From contig NW_004955429.1 in the NCBI RefSeq assembly GCF_000276665.1, forward strand, positions 4,965,709 through 5,029,708: a DNA stretch of 64,000 nt, in the 5' to 3' direction. The position numbers were made by a program, and so were the translations under genes. This stretch comes from Chinchilla lanigera (taxonomy: Eukaryota > Chordata > Mammalia > Rodentia > Chinchillidae). Numbering within the stretch: the first letter of the stretch is position 1; the number at the start of each line of letters is the position of its first letter. The notes beneath the pieces were generated by a model. It did not search any database and was not told the DNA's origin. It saw nothing but the letters and a program-made list of their open reading frames with translations. Positions 47,813 to 59,032 of this stretch are shown piece by piece.

Positions 47813-49740
47813 CATAGATGTAAAAATCCTCATAAAATAGTAGTAAACCAAATTCAACATTATATTAAAGAGGATTACATACCATGACAAAGTGAGATTT
47901 ATCCCTAGATGGTTGAACCTATGAAAAACAATTGTGATATAACATATCAATAGAATGAAGGATAAATAGCACAGATAATGATCAAAGGATGATCATTTCA
48001 ATGGATGCAGAAAAAGAATTACAGTCAACACTTTCCTGATAAAAACCTTCAACAAACTAGGGATAGAGGGAAATTACCCCCAACAAAATGAAGCATTACA
48101 TGAGAAGATCATCCCTAACATCAAACTCAATAGTAAAAGCTGAAAATTTTTGTTCTGCTGGAACAAAATAAGAATGTCCAGTCCTGCCACTTCTATTTAA
48201 TGTGCTATTGGGCACCCTAGCCAGAACAATTATGCAATAAAAAGAAATAATGACATTCTGATCATACAAGAAGAAATAAAATTATCCCCATTTGCAGAAG
48301 GTATGCTCTTATAGAATCTAGCAACAATCTGTTAGAATAACTAAGCAAATCAACATACAACAATCAGTTGTGTTTCTCTATATAGTAAAAACTCTCAAAA
48401 GGAAATTAGAAAAATAATTCCATTTACAACAGCATCAAAAAGAATAAAATACTACAAAACATTAATGAAGGTAGTGAAAGAAGTTGCAAATGAATGGGAA
48501 GATATCACATGTTCAGGAATGGAAAGACTTCATATTTGTTAACATGTCTATGCCACCCAAAGTTAAATACAGATTCAATACAGTCTCCATCAAAACCCCA
48601 CTGAATATTTTTTTGCAGAAATAGAAAACTTAACTCTAAATTTTATATTGAATCCCAAAGCACCCCTAATAGCCAAAATATCTTTAAAAATAAGAACAAA
48701 GCTGAAAGCATTACACTGCCTGATTTAAAAATACAGTACAAAATTACAGTAATTAACACAGAATGGTGCTGGCATGAACACAGACACAGATCAAGATTAC
48801 AAGCCCAGAAATTAACCCACATATACACAACCAACTGATATTTGACCAGATACCAAGATATACCACCAGAAAGGACAGTCTTTTCAACAAATGGTATTGG
48901 TAAAATCAGATATTCACATGCAAAAGAATGAAATTTGGACCCTTATCTTACACAGTACACAAAAATCAACACAGAGTAGAGTGAAAACTTAAATAGAGAC
49001 CTAAAACTGCAAAACTGCTACAAAAAAAAACAGGGAGTGGGAAAGCTTTATGACATTAGCACCAGCAATGATTTCACTGATTTATCATCAAAAGCTCAAG
49101 CAGCAAAAATAAAAATAGACAAGTGGGACTACATCAAAATAAAAAAAAAATGTAAAGTTTCTGCACAGCAAGACAAACAGAGTGAAAAGGCAATCTGTGG
49201 AATGAGAAAAATATTTGCACACCATATATCTGATAAGGGGTTATATTCCAAATATATAAAGAACTCCTACGACTCACTGGCAAAAAGCCCTGAGAATCTG
49301 ATTATAAAATAGACTCACAACTTGAATAGACATGACTCCATAGAGGACATACAAACAGTCAGTGGGTATGTGAAATGATGCTGAGAAGCATTAATTATCA
49401 GGAAAATGCACATCTTAATGACATCACCTGATGTATGTGATAACCTAAAATACACCTTGAAGGCATTACACTACAGGAAACAGGCCATTCACAGAGCACA
49501 AATTCTGTGTGATTCTACTTGTGTGAAGTGAAGCATCCAAAATACCAAAACTCACAGGGAGCAGAGGGTAGACTGGTGGGTTCCTGGGGACCGGGGGATG
49601 GAGAAACGATTAGCAGCTAAACATTTCAGTTATACAAAATGATCAAGTTTTAGAGCTCTGGTGTACAACATCATACCTATAGTGAACAATACTGTGTTGT
49701 ACACTTAAAAATATGTTAAAGAAGGTCTTATGTTGTATTG

Positions 49741-49859
49741 CCTCAAGAAAGGCTTTGTTTTTTTTTTAATCTACCTCCCAGTTTATCAGAGGTGTCTTCA
49801 TTGCATCTGGTCTGCCGTTTAACAAATCCTTACCACTGAACAATGGCAAAGAGTTTCTT
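49741..49859. other. Unassigned spacer after old L1
   Basis: Contains a T run at about 49759-49768. Nothing else recognised. Confidence 0.5.
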
Positions 49860-50880
49860 CTTTTCAATATTGTATATTTTATTCCTAAAAATTTGATTTT
49901 TAAAACACGATGAATCAATATTTTTAGAATCTGTTCTTTAAATATATATATATATGTTTTATACTCTGCATCTGATAATTCCAGTATTGGTAGTTCTGTA
50001 GATCTGATTCAGTAGCATCCTTTTCCCTTTCTAACTGTAACTCCCGGTCACTTGACTTCTTCTTTAGTGATTTATTGTGAGCTCATGTTTTTGGACTTTC
50101 ACCTGTGGGAATTCTTAGATGCCCACCATACATTCATTTAAAGAAGATTTTCACTTTCTTCCTTTATGCAGTTGGGGGTACTGCCAGTGTAGGACCATCA
50201 AATAGCATTTTAAAAAATCTTCTCTGAGACAGAGTTTCACTACGCAGTTCAGGCTGGCCTTGAACTCACTTTGTAGCTCAGCCTGGTCTCAAATTCGCAG
50301 TGATCCTCCTGCCTCAGCCGTCATAGTGCTGGGATTACAGGGATTACAGGCGTGCAGCATCACATTCGGCCACTCCAATAGCAATTTTGACTCTTGGCTT
50401 TTGTTTTGCTTTTATCTTACAGTGACACAAGCTCAGGCCACATGACCATGTGAGTGAAGACACAGTGGTGGGCAGTCTCTGCATATTTTTTTTCTTTTAT
50501 TCTTCTGTACTTACTGAGGAGGCTGCACCAAGAGTTTCCTTCAAGATCTGTCCTCTGCAGGACAGGTATTTTTCTTATTCATCCTGCAATGGTGTCATTA
50601 CCTTCCCTGGGACTCAGAACTACTTTTTAACCACTGATGTGTCTATTAAGACTCCCTTGGCTACAGGGGATTGATGGAGACCACTACTACGCAGGAAATG
50701 ACAGCTGTGACTTTCACTTACTCCTTTGAATAGGTGTTTTCTTGTTGGGTTTGTCTCAGAGGAATTCTTTTACTTTCCTGCCAGAACAATCAGGCATTAC
50801 AAAATGTATCTGTGATATTTTTTTTTTAAACCCACCAGTTTTCGTTTTGGTCCTCAGGGACGGCCTACTCTGAACATCTA
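49860..50880 (-). mobile_element. Probable ancient L1M fragment, minus strand, with B1 inside
   Basis: Phrases such as 'tctgcatctgataattccag', 'tgtgagctcatgtttttgga' and 'tcacctgtgggaattcttag' resemble a reversed ancient L1M region. The match is weak and the limits are approximate. Includes an (AT)n run at 49940-49953. Confidence 0.45.
50199..50388 (-). mobile_element. B1 SINE with internal duplication, minus strand
   Basis: A reversed B1 at about 50222-50371: 'gagacagagtttcactacgc', two copies of the 'ttcaggctggccttgaac' unit (the 29-bp duplication) and 'tgctgggattacagggatta'. Flanks around 50199 and 50373 both carry 'aatagca', which is probably part of the target duplication. Confidence 0.88.
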
Positions 50881-51710
50881 TTATGCACTATTTCTGTCAT
50901 TATTTGTTGGTGATTCTAGTTAAAGATATTCAAAAATCTTTGTGAAATAACTTCAATAAGTGGGGCAAAGTAGGAGAGAGTTGAGATTTTCCTGGTGTAT
51001 CATCTTTAAATATTCAAGATGCTTCCTCACAGATCTCCAAGAATGTAAATGTAAGTCTTAGCACAAAAAAACAACATTATATTATGCTAGAAATTGAAGT
51101 AGCAAATTAATCCTCATCTTTTTAGAAAGAAATTCATAGTCAAAAGCAGAAAACTACTCTCAGGGATAAGTGAAGGGCAGCTAAACAAATACTAATAAAT
51201 GATATAAAATAATTATGTGATGCAAATATGAAATTACGAATGAGAATAGAAGGAAGCTGAATGTTTCTCAGTGAGTTCTTACTGCTAAGTATGTCTTCTG
51301 AAAGAGGAGAGAGGCACCTCCATCAGTGTGGGACAGACTTCTGTGGACATGTGAAGCTAAACTGAACATGGCAGGAAGGATTTTAATTCTGGCGGTAATT
51401 CAGTTTAAAATGCTCTAAAATTAAATTAAGCAAAATATGATGGGCTAGATTGCAAGACGCACATCATTTTAAATATAAAAGATTTCCAAGAAGATTCTTA
51501 TTTGGAGTATTTATTTGCAACCAAAGACAGGGGATAGACACATTTGTTTGTATCGAGACGGAATATTTAGAATACTCTGGCTTGGAGTTTTAAAAGCAAG
51601 CCTTCAAGGTGCACAAGGATTAGTACTTAGATTTTACTTCTGCTCCTACTTTGACCCTTGAATGCAGGAATGCCCTAGGGTCTTGGGTTACTTTCCTTCC
51701 TTAGACATGA
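50881..51710. other. Unique non-coding sequence
   Basis: Nothing recognised. Confidence 0.5.
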
Positions 51711-51792
51711 GTCACACTCTCTTTCTATACCTTCATGGGTCACACTCTCTTTCTATACCTTCATGGGTCACACTCTCTTTCTATACCTTCAT
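51711..51792. repeat. 28-bp minisatellite, about 2.9 copies
   Basis: Three direct, essentially identical units starting at 51711, 51739 and 51767. Each begins gtcacactctctttctatac; the last lacks the final two bases. The perfect identity indicates recent expansion. The unit length is not a multiple of three. Confidence 0.97.
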
Positions 51793-54234
51793 CTCCCTGG
51801 TTTCACACACTCCCAAACTTTTAAACAGCACCCAGCCCTTACACAATGATTCACTTAATTATAACAGTAACCCCTGTCTTGATCTCTAAATCCATGAATT
51901 CAACTTGTCTGACATCTTTGAATTCTTAAGAACCACACTGAATTATCATCACAAGCAGTACTCTTTCTGGTCTCAGTTCCTCTACAACTTCTTTAATTCT
52001 GTCACAGAAGACACAGCCATTATCTATCATGCCTTCTCTGGGACAGAGCCCCTATCTGTCAAAGCCTGATACACAAGAAGGAGCCAATAAATGTTCATTG
52101 ATGGAATGCAAGAGTGAATACGCTTTTTTCCCTTGAAGTGATTTCAAAGAGCCTCTCCTTCCCTCCACCTCTTCCTTCATCCTTTCTCTCTTGTTCCAGT
52201 CAGATAGGTCCACTTTGCCATATCCTAAATGTAGCATGGCCTTTGGTTTTGTTTTAAACATGGTCTTTTATCAATTTTTTTTCTCCTACTTGGTAAATTC
52301 TTATTCCCTGAGGGAAACAGCCTGCTCCACTTCTTCTGTGCATTCATAATTTTGTACATAAATCTATTCTGAAAAATTTATTTCAATATCCAGTAACCTA
52401 AATATCTCAGTCATTGTAGAATCCTCCTCAAGGGCAGAAAACATGTTTTACTCTTTTTTTTTCTTCAGCTTCCCAGTTATTACACAATGTCAGATACAGA
52501 GGAGATGGCAATGCTTTTGATTTTTGAGTGGGTAAATTCTTGCAGGAATTTTATCTTCAGAAAACAACTTAATTACCAAAGTCCAATGGGAAAAATTTGC
52601 TCTAAAAAGATCTATCTAATGTAGATCTAACAAACGTTTAAAGTGGAGTGTCTTAAGTTTATAACTGCAAAATAATATATAAAATGCCATATGTCAACAT
52701 TATATATATTCACCATTCATAGGATTTGCTGACAATTATAAGCATAATATTCTGTAGTCTTAACAAGTAATTTTGCTTGCATAACATTTCTTTAATGTCT
52801 AACTTGTGTATATTTATAAATCATAAATTATAACAAATATCTGTATTCCTAAGAAGGAATTTTTTTCTTTCTAAAAATTTTACTTTCTTATACAAACTCA
52901 CAGTAACTGACTGTGTCAACAAACATAACATCTCCTTTATCATGCAATATATAGCAGTGTCAGATCTCCTTCTGGTCTATTGAGTCAAATGAGATGATCT
53001 TTATGGTTTTTAAAACCACTCTAAAATTTTGAGGCTATTAATTCTCTTTTCCTCAGTGACTTATGGTTCTCCAGTGCAGAAGCTTTCAGTTTTTGATCAC
53101 ATTTGTGAATTTTTAGCAATCCCTCTACATTAAGTAAACTTTTCTGCATTAGAGGAAACTATAGATTTTCCCAAAGAAAACCCCAGATTAAATTTAAGTC
53201 ATCTCATACTCCTTCTCTGACATACTGAATTTTAGCAGAACTAGGGAAGCAAATAAAATATGGGAAAAATATTCCTTATGGTTCTTACTTCTCTTCTATT
53301 ATTAGATAGAAAAGACAAATATAGATAAGGTTAGACAGGAAAATAAGGAGAACTCTAGAGATAAGAGTTATTTTCAATATTCACACAGTCATAGCTCATA
53401 CTATATTTACTTTGAGAAAACTGGAATGACGTACTACTAGAAGCATTAAGTGTGGTTAGTTCTTATTTGAAAAATAACTTAATAAGCTGAAAGCCGTACA
53501 AATTTTAGCAATGGGAGACAGAGAAATTTACTGGCCTATACAGAGGTGTAATGTGTTGTCTCTGGAGTGACTGGTCTCAATAATGAACCAACATGGTGAA
53601 TTTAGCAGCTGTGAGCAGAAGTCACCATTGCTTTGTTGAATAAATACTGTGGCCTCAACATCAGTTTTTCTCAAATATAGAATAGTCCCCATCCCAAAGG
53701 TAGTCAGATAAAGAAACATACAAATCAGTACAAATACACTGTTGATTCTAGACAGTACTCCAGTAGGGCTCTAGTAGTGGATAACTGCTTAGTGGTATCA
53801 GCTTTTCACAGGAAAAAAATAGTACAAAGAATGTGCCTTTTAGAGAAATTACCTATCCAAAGACATAACTATGTTCCACGCTACTTCAGTATGCAGAAGT
53901 CTACTACCACTGCAGTTATTAGTAGTAGCCAGAATGAATTTCACCCTAGCCTCAGAAGACACGCTTTTTGTGATCCATGTATTAATATATTTATTCATCA
54001 GATTCCAGGGATTTGAAAGCAATCTCAAACAATATATGCTACGGAAAAGAAGGTGCACATGAGGTTTACCTACTGGACATAAAGGACAGCTCAGGGGTTG
54101 CAGGTGTGGACTTATAATGAGTTTCCCTGGTGTGGTACAATGGGATAGTTGTAAGGGACTAAGTTTTTACTTTCCACAGCAACCAGAGATAAACAAAGAC
54201 CCCATTGTGCTTGACTTAGATCATCCATGCGGCA
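51793..54234. other. Mostly unique sequence with one L2 end
   Basis: No gene seen. The one recognised repeat is the short L2 end at 52025-52112. Overlapping short frames at 53777-54062 have no motif. Confidence 0.5.
52025..52112 (+). mobile_element. L2 LINE 3' end, plus strand
   Basis: 'gcctgatacacaagaaggag' then 'ccaataaatgttcattgatg' corresponds to the L2 3' terminus ('tgctcaataaatgtttgttg'). Confidence 0.65.
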
Positions 54235-54430
54235 CGTGGACTCTTGAAAGCAGTAGATGCACATTAACTAAGTCATTAATCCTCACCAATACTTCTGCCC
54301 ATAAACCACATATTATTATTCTTTAATGGTTGATGAAGCTCAGTCAGGAAGGATAATTGCTTTGCCCAAGGCCACAGAGAAAATCTTGTGTCAGAATAGA
54401 ATTAGGCTTGAGTGATTTTTGGCCCACAGG
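54235..54430 (-). mobile_element. MIR SINE, minus strand
   Basis: The reversed MIR core region: 'tgatgaagctcagtcaggaa' and 'aattgctttgcccaaggcca', matching 'gatgaggaaactgaggc' and 'cttgcccaaggtcaca'. Confidence 0.65.
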
Positions 54431-54782
54431 CTTGGACTTGGATCACCAGGTCATGCGGGTTGGAAGAGCTTTTTCTGAATTCCATCTAAAGGTCCTGTGA
54501 GTGTGTACAGTGATGTCTCTAGGCATGAGTGTATGCATTAAAGTAGGAAGGTTCTTATCTTTTCATTGTTCTCAGTGGTACAGTAGCATCTTCATATGAT
54601 ACATTACTGACTCTGAAATATATTCTTCCATTGCTTTGCTTTGTGTAAGAAAAAGCAACACTGGACTTCAAGTAAAAAAGGCTAGAAAAATAAACATTTA
54701 TTTTGCATTACAGAATATTTTAGGGACCAGACTAGCCAATCACAAACTTTGATTAATTTTATTAATTTCTTTGATGAGCAGA

Positions 54783-54850
54783 TCTTCATCTCCTTCTCCT
54801 TCTCCTTCCTCTCCCTCTTCCTTTTCCTCTTTCTCTTCCTGTTCTTCATT
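54783..54850. repeat. Polypyrimidine (CTTCTCC)n tract
   Basis: About 68 bases of nearly pure C and T. The glutamate-rich minus-strand frame at 54740-54967 is produced by this tract and is not a gene. Confidence 0.92.
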
Positions 54851-54874
54851 TTGTATTGAAAGGTGCTTTAGCAT

Positions 54875-55105
54875 AGTGTTAAAATATGCAAGTTCAGGAC
54901 TTAAAACTGCTAGAACTAGAATTTCGACTCTGTCTCTTCCTACGTGATTTGGGGGAAAACAGCTCAAATATTTTGTTTTGGTTTCCTCATCTGCAAAGTA
55001 GAGATAGTACTAGTACTATTAGAAGAGTTGTATGAGACAGTGTATTTACAAAGTGCTTAGCGCTATGCTGGCCACATGATCGCAGAAGATGTTAGATACC
55101 ATCAC
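54875..55105 (+). mobile_element. MIR SINE, plus strand
   Basis: 'ctctgtctcttcctacgtga', 'tggtttcctcatctgcaaag' and 'tttacaaagtgcttagcgct' follow MIR order (the consensus has 'cctcagtttcctcatctgta' and 'aagcgcttagaacagt'). Confidence 0.8.
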
Positions 55106-55617
55106 CACCACCATCATCATAAATATAGACAAGATGGAAGCTTTTTATTTCAAACCAAAATTGTCAGTATTCATGTTCACATCTAAGAATGCTTTCCACT
55201 ATTTAGAACAGCTAAGGGGCAAATGTAAGTTTAAGAATTAATTATTAACTGAGGATTAAATCATTGGAGGGGATGTTTCCAAACAGAAGTCAGGGGAATA
55301 TGGAACGTTCAGGAAGACATGCTACACCCTTAGGTATGCACTCATATCCTAATCTTAGATAAAGTTGTTGGTCCATATCAATGCATGCTTCAACATCAAT
55401 CTTCCACTTGGTGGATTTCATTGTGAAGAAACTTTTTCATAGGTGTTAATTAGCAGTTGTTCCATAGATTATTAACTGCCAGCCCTTCTGTTCTAGAGGC
55501 CAATGTGAATCATTCATTCAGGTGAAAAGCACAGCAAAATCACTGTGATGTGTTCACACATCATAAAACAAACATGTCTCGTATCCTCATCCTGAAACAT
55601 GCAACAAGAATTGTATA
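55106..55617. other. Unique non-coding sequence
   Basis: Nothing recognised except a short ATC triplet patch near 55099-55119. Confidence 0.5.
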
Positions 55618-56097
55618 AAATAAAGCTTACAAGGGCCGGGGATTTAGCTCAGTGGTGTAGCACCTGCCTGGTAAGTATGAGATCCTGCGTTCAATTCCTG
55701 GTACCAAAAACAAACTGTTATGGTTTGTGTCTGTGTGTTCCCCCAAAGCCTCATGCTGTCATGGGGCAGGCTTTTAGAGCTTGATTGATTGTGGGTGTGA
55801 GAGCTACACCCGCCCTGGGATGGATAGTTTGCATATGTAAGGGAGAGGAAGAGGTTGCTTGTGGCCACTTCTCCTTTTTAGTGCTTGTTGCTTTTGCTGT
55901 GTTCTGCTGCCATGAGCTGTAGCCCTCTGCCATGTGCCACTCTGCCTTGTAACCTGTCAAGCCTGGACTAAAACCTCCACAAACTGTGAGCTAAAGAAAC
56001 CTTTCCTTCCAAATTTTGGGTGTCAGATATTTTGTCCCAGCAACGAGAGAAAAGTAACCAAGACCCAAAAAACAAACAAACAAATAAAGTTCACAGG
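55618..56097 (+). mobile_element. ID-type SINE split by an LTR, plus strand
   Basis: ID body at 55634-55706 (ggccggggatttagctcagt ... ttcaattcctggtacc). Its A-rich tail is split by the LTR at 55716-56060 and resumes as AAACAAACAAAC at about 56066-56081. The target sequence aaataaagcttacaag (55618-55633) recurs as aaataaagttcacagg at 56082-56097. The ID is therefore older than the LTR. Confidence 0.88.
55716..56060 (+). mobile_element. MaLR-like solo LTR, plus strand, in ID tail
   Basis: Starts TGTTATGG and ends TAACCA (TG...CA termini), 345 bp, with 'ccccaaagcctcatgctgtc' and 'gaaacctttccttccaaatt' (polyadenylation-region) landmarks. I cannot see a matching 5-bp target duplication (caaac on the left, agacc on the right). 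Confidence 0.8.
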
Positions 56098-56371
56098 GGG
56101 AAGGAGAAAGGAAAGAAGGAAGGAAGGGGAAAAATATATATATACACACACAAGATAGGTAAGATAATTGTCCTACTAATTTCTATTGGTTTATTGAAGA
56201 GAACAGTTAATGCCCAATTGTTTGATCAATTTTGCATGCCTATATCTGGTAATCTGAGCAACTACTTTGAAGATAACAATATGCAATATAACATACATTG
56301 TTAATTTCCTATCATCTTATTTTGAACTTCTGTATTGTTTTTATTTTTTTAAAATTCTCTTTAAAATAAAA
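56098..56371 (+). mobile_element. Short 3' end of younger L1, plus strand
   Basis: Only the L1 3' UTR is present: a purine-rich start, an AT/CA run at about 56133-56152, 'ggtaagataattgtcctact' and an A-rich end. Target duplications are aaataaagttcacag (56082-56096) and aaataaagctcacag (56372-56386), 14 of 15. Same family as 39350-40079. Confidence 0.9.
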
Positions 56372-56386
56372 AAATAAAGCTCACAG
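56372..56386. repeat. Third copy of the nested target sequence
   Basis: aaataaagctcacag, matching 56082-56096 and 55618-55633. It marks the right end of the L1 insertion. Confidence 0.85.
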
Positions 56387-57071
56387 ATACTCTGCTTATA
56401 TACAGAAAATAATATTTCAGTCTCAAAATAATGAGAGGAAGAAAAATTCTTTGAAAATTCAAAATGTAATGATCAAAGCTGTACAGTACAGTAGTTGGAA
56501 AATAAAGTCCAGAAAATCTGACTTTAGAATTAATGCAGTTAAGGCAATAGCTGACTCATAAGGGGTCCAAAAAAAGAGAAAAGTAAAGCCAATACAGAGG
56601 GACAAATTACTAAGGAATTAATAGACAAGACTATTCTAAGGTCATTACTCTTCAAATTTAAAGGGCCATTAAATATCTAGTCAAAATAAATGAAGAAAGA
56701 TCCCACAGTTTTAAATACTTCAGTGACATTTGAGAACATGGAGGGTAAAAAGGAGATCTTGAGAGAGAGGGAGAGAGAGAGACAGAATGAATCACCTATA
56801 AAGGAATATGTGAGCAACACAAGCCTTCTTATCAATGCTCACAGATCTCAAAAAATAATGAAGAAAAACCTTTATTAGTATGTGGGGAGAATTATTTTCA
56901 GTCTAAAGATCTATGCTTCTTCAGACTCTCACTGAAATGTTAAAAGAGAACATGTAAAAATGCAGAAAGTTACCTTCCTTTTAACTTTCCTTAGAAAGTT
57001 TCTTGGGAAAGTGCTTCAACAAAATGTAATAAAATAAAAGGCCCCAGAAAGCAGGCCAGGAAGAGGGATAC
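56387..57071. other. Unique sequence up to assembly gap
   Basis: Contains a (GA)n run at about 56759-56784. No gene seen. Confidence 0.5.
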
Positions 57072-57171
57072 NNNNNNNNNNNNNNNNNNNNNNNNNNNNN
57101 NNNNNNNNNNNNNNNNNNNNNNNNNNNNNNNNNNNNNNNNNNNNNNNNNNNNNNNNNNNNNNNNNNNNNNN
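57072..57171. other. Assembly gap (100 N)
   Basis: Exactly 100 N, immediately followed by a (TC)n tract. The gap is probably due to that simple repeat. Confidence 1.
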
Positions 57172-57208
<37 letters not shown>

Positions 57209-57278
57209 CTCCAGTGCTGTGAGTGGAAGCCAGGGCCTGAGGCAAGCACTCTGTTACTGACCTACATCCCAAACCCTA
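57172..57278 (-). mobile_element. (TC)n tract and decayed ID SINE, minus strand
   Basis: 57172-57204 is pure TC. 57205-57278 reads reversed as a decayed ID body ('ggcaagcactctgttactga', 'cctacatcccaaacccta'). The TC run sits where the reversed A-rich tail of an ID should be, so it probably grew from that tail and extends into the gap. Confidence 0.75.
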
Positions 57279-59032
57279 CAAGTTTTTGCTCTTTGGACAA
57301 GCAATTTAAGTGAAAATCTAATACAAATAGCCACCATATTAAGAAATTTAATCATATTCTCCAACAGCTAAAGGTTTCTATGTACTATACGATATGGTAG
57401 GTGGATATGAAAAAATTTGTTTGGAAAATAAAAACAAATATATATTCTAATGATGTCTTTCCAGTAATCAATCTTGCTGTCAATTTCAGAAGTCTTGTGG
57501 TAGGTGGACTCTTCTGTTGCTGCTCAGAGGGTTACAAAGAAAACACTATTATATTAATTTATAATCTTCCTCCAGTGTTTTTACAAAAATGTGCATCATT
57601 TATATCGATTTTGCAGTTTGATAATAATCTTTGGTTTCAAGTGACTTTTAATGACTCTCCAAAATAAAGGTGTTTGCAAAAAAAAATTATTTTAATCCAC
57701 AAATTCTATTCAGCGATGTCCTCACAGGTTGCCCAGAAAGGGAAGGTGGGGCCAGCATTTTGAACAATGTTTCGTATAAGTGCCTAACTTTGGGTCATTA
57801 CCATAAAAAAATTTGTTCCTCAGCACACCTTACACACATAGGTATATATAGCATAAGAATGTTCAGACATTCTTTAGGCAGAAAGTTTACCTTTTAAGCA
57901 GCCAAGATCCAGTCTATTTAACAACTTTTCTCAATGCTTCCGAAGTCTTTTGGTGTTTACTGTATATGCTTTTCATAATGTATTTTTGACTCAGTTTTGT
58001 ACAAATACTTCATTGATCAAGTGAACAACACAATAATAATAAAGCTAAGGAAAAATTAAAATTTCCCAGACAGACATATGCATATTTGAAATCACATATA
58101 GCATAAAAATGTGGTATCATTGCATATTCATTTGTAATAGCTTTTTAATAGAAAAGAGGCCAAGATTAAAATCATAAAATGAAATTATTTTCTCTTATAA
58201 AATACAAAGGTCCAGTAATAAGAATATTAAAACAATTTTTTACTTTACTATAAAATTGCAGGACCAAATATTATATTTTTAGTAGGGAGATCAAAATTTA
58301 TTAAAGTAAGTATTATAAAATATTTCTTAGAGATTTAATATGTAGTTCTTGGTACAATGAAAGAAATTACTATTATATTTTCAACTACAATTCAATTGCC
58401 CTCTGTGATTATATACACTAAAATAAGAGTTAGGTCTTTTTAGTTACTACATTTCCCAATTTGGGGGTCAGATATTCAACAATAGTTTTGCTAAGTGAAA
58501 CATTGTAACATTCACCTGCCAGGGCTTGTTTAAATGATGCCAGTAACAGAACTAGCAGGGATTTTTACCATGCTCGGCAAGGAACCATATCATTAGATTT
58601 GCATTTCAGACACAATTCATTTTTAAAAGAGACTGCAAGGAAAAATTCTGTTGCTAGTTAATGATGTGGTTTTAGGACAGCCTTCTTCTTTTGTTTTTCA
58701 ATCGACAAGCAATAAGAAACTTTTTGTAAGTATGATCAGAATATTAAATACCAGAAGACACAATCAAGAATAAAATCTGTCTTTCTGAAAGAGAGGTGAA
58801 CACAGTCCATTTTTCTTACATTGTTCCTTAATTAATGATAGAAAGTTCTATTACTTCCATCTTCTTAACCATTGGTTATTTTAGCAGAGCACTGCAGGAT
58901 TTTGGCAAGTGTTTTATGCACACAAACAGAAGTTTGCAAATCATGAAAGCCTTATTCATTTAAGTTACCTGGCAGTATTCTTAAGTAGGAAGTTTGTAGG
59001 CATAACCTGACAAAGCTGATGTGAAACATTAC
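57279..59032. other. AT-rich unique sequence without recognised repeats
   Basis: About 1.75 kb with nothing I can name. It would be the start of intron 1 if the candidate exon at 59033-59243 is real. Confidence 0.5.

Larger units (their letters stand above)
41395..49740 (+). mobile_element. Near full-length ancient L1 (L1M-type), plus strand, with nested insertions
   Basis: The 5' part shows the L1M 5'-UTR signature 'aaaatgatggaataggaagc' (41417). ORF1-like sequence follows at about 42100-42890 ('cagaaactttacaggacaga'). ORF2 begins before 45600 and continues with 'cgaatggattaaaaaacaag', 'agcagaatacacatccttct', 'aaactagaacattcagaaat', 'tactatgaacagttgcatgc' and 'caatggatgcagaaaaagaa'. A 3' UTR closes it at about 49380-49740. 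Insertions within it are an LTR (42927-43386), a Tigger-type element (43520-43853), a younger L1 (43992-45575), an ID (46559-46687) and an unidentified 310-bp piece (about 47500-47812). Removing these leaves about 5.5 kb. All frames are broken. Confidence 0.9.

Noticed and set aside
39326..49312. Functional L1 ORF2 genes
   Set aside because: All L1 frames are short fragments broken by stops, truncations and insertions; none can encode a working protein.
51711..51792. CRISPR-like array
   Set aside because: The 28-bp units are directly adjacent with no spacers, in a mammalian genome; this is a tandem minisatellite.
54740..54967. Glutamate-rich minus-strand frame
   Set aside because: Generated by a polypyrimidine tract next to a MIR.
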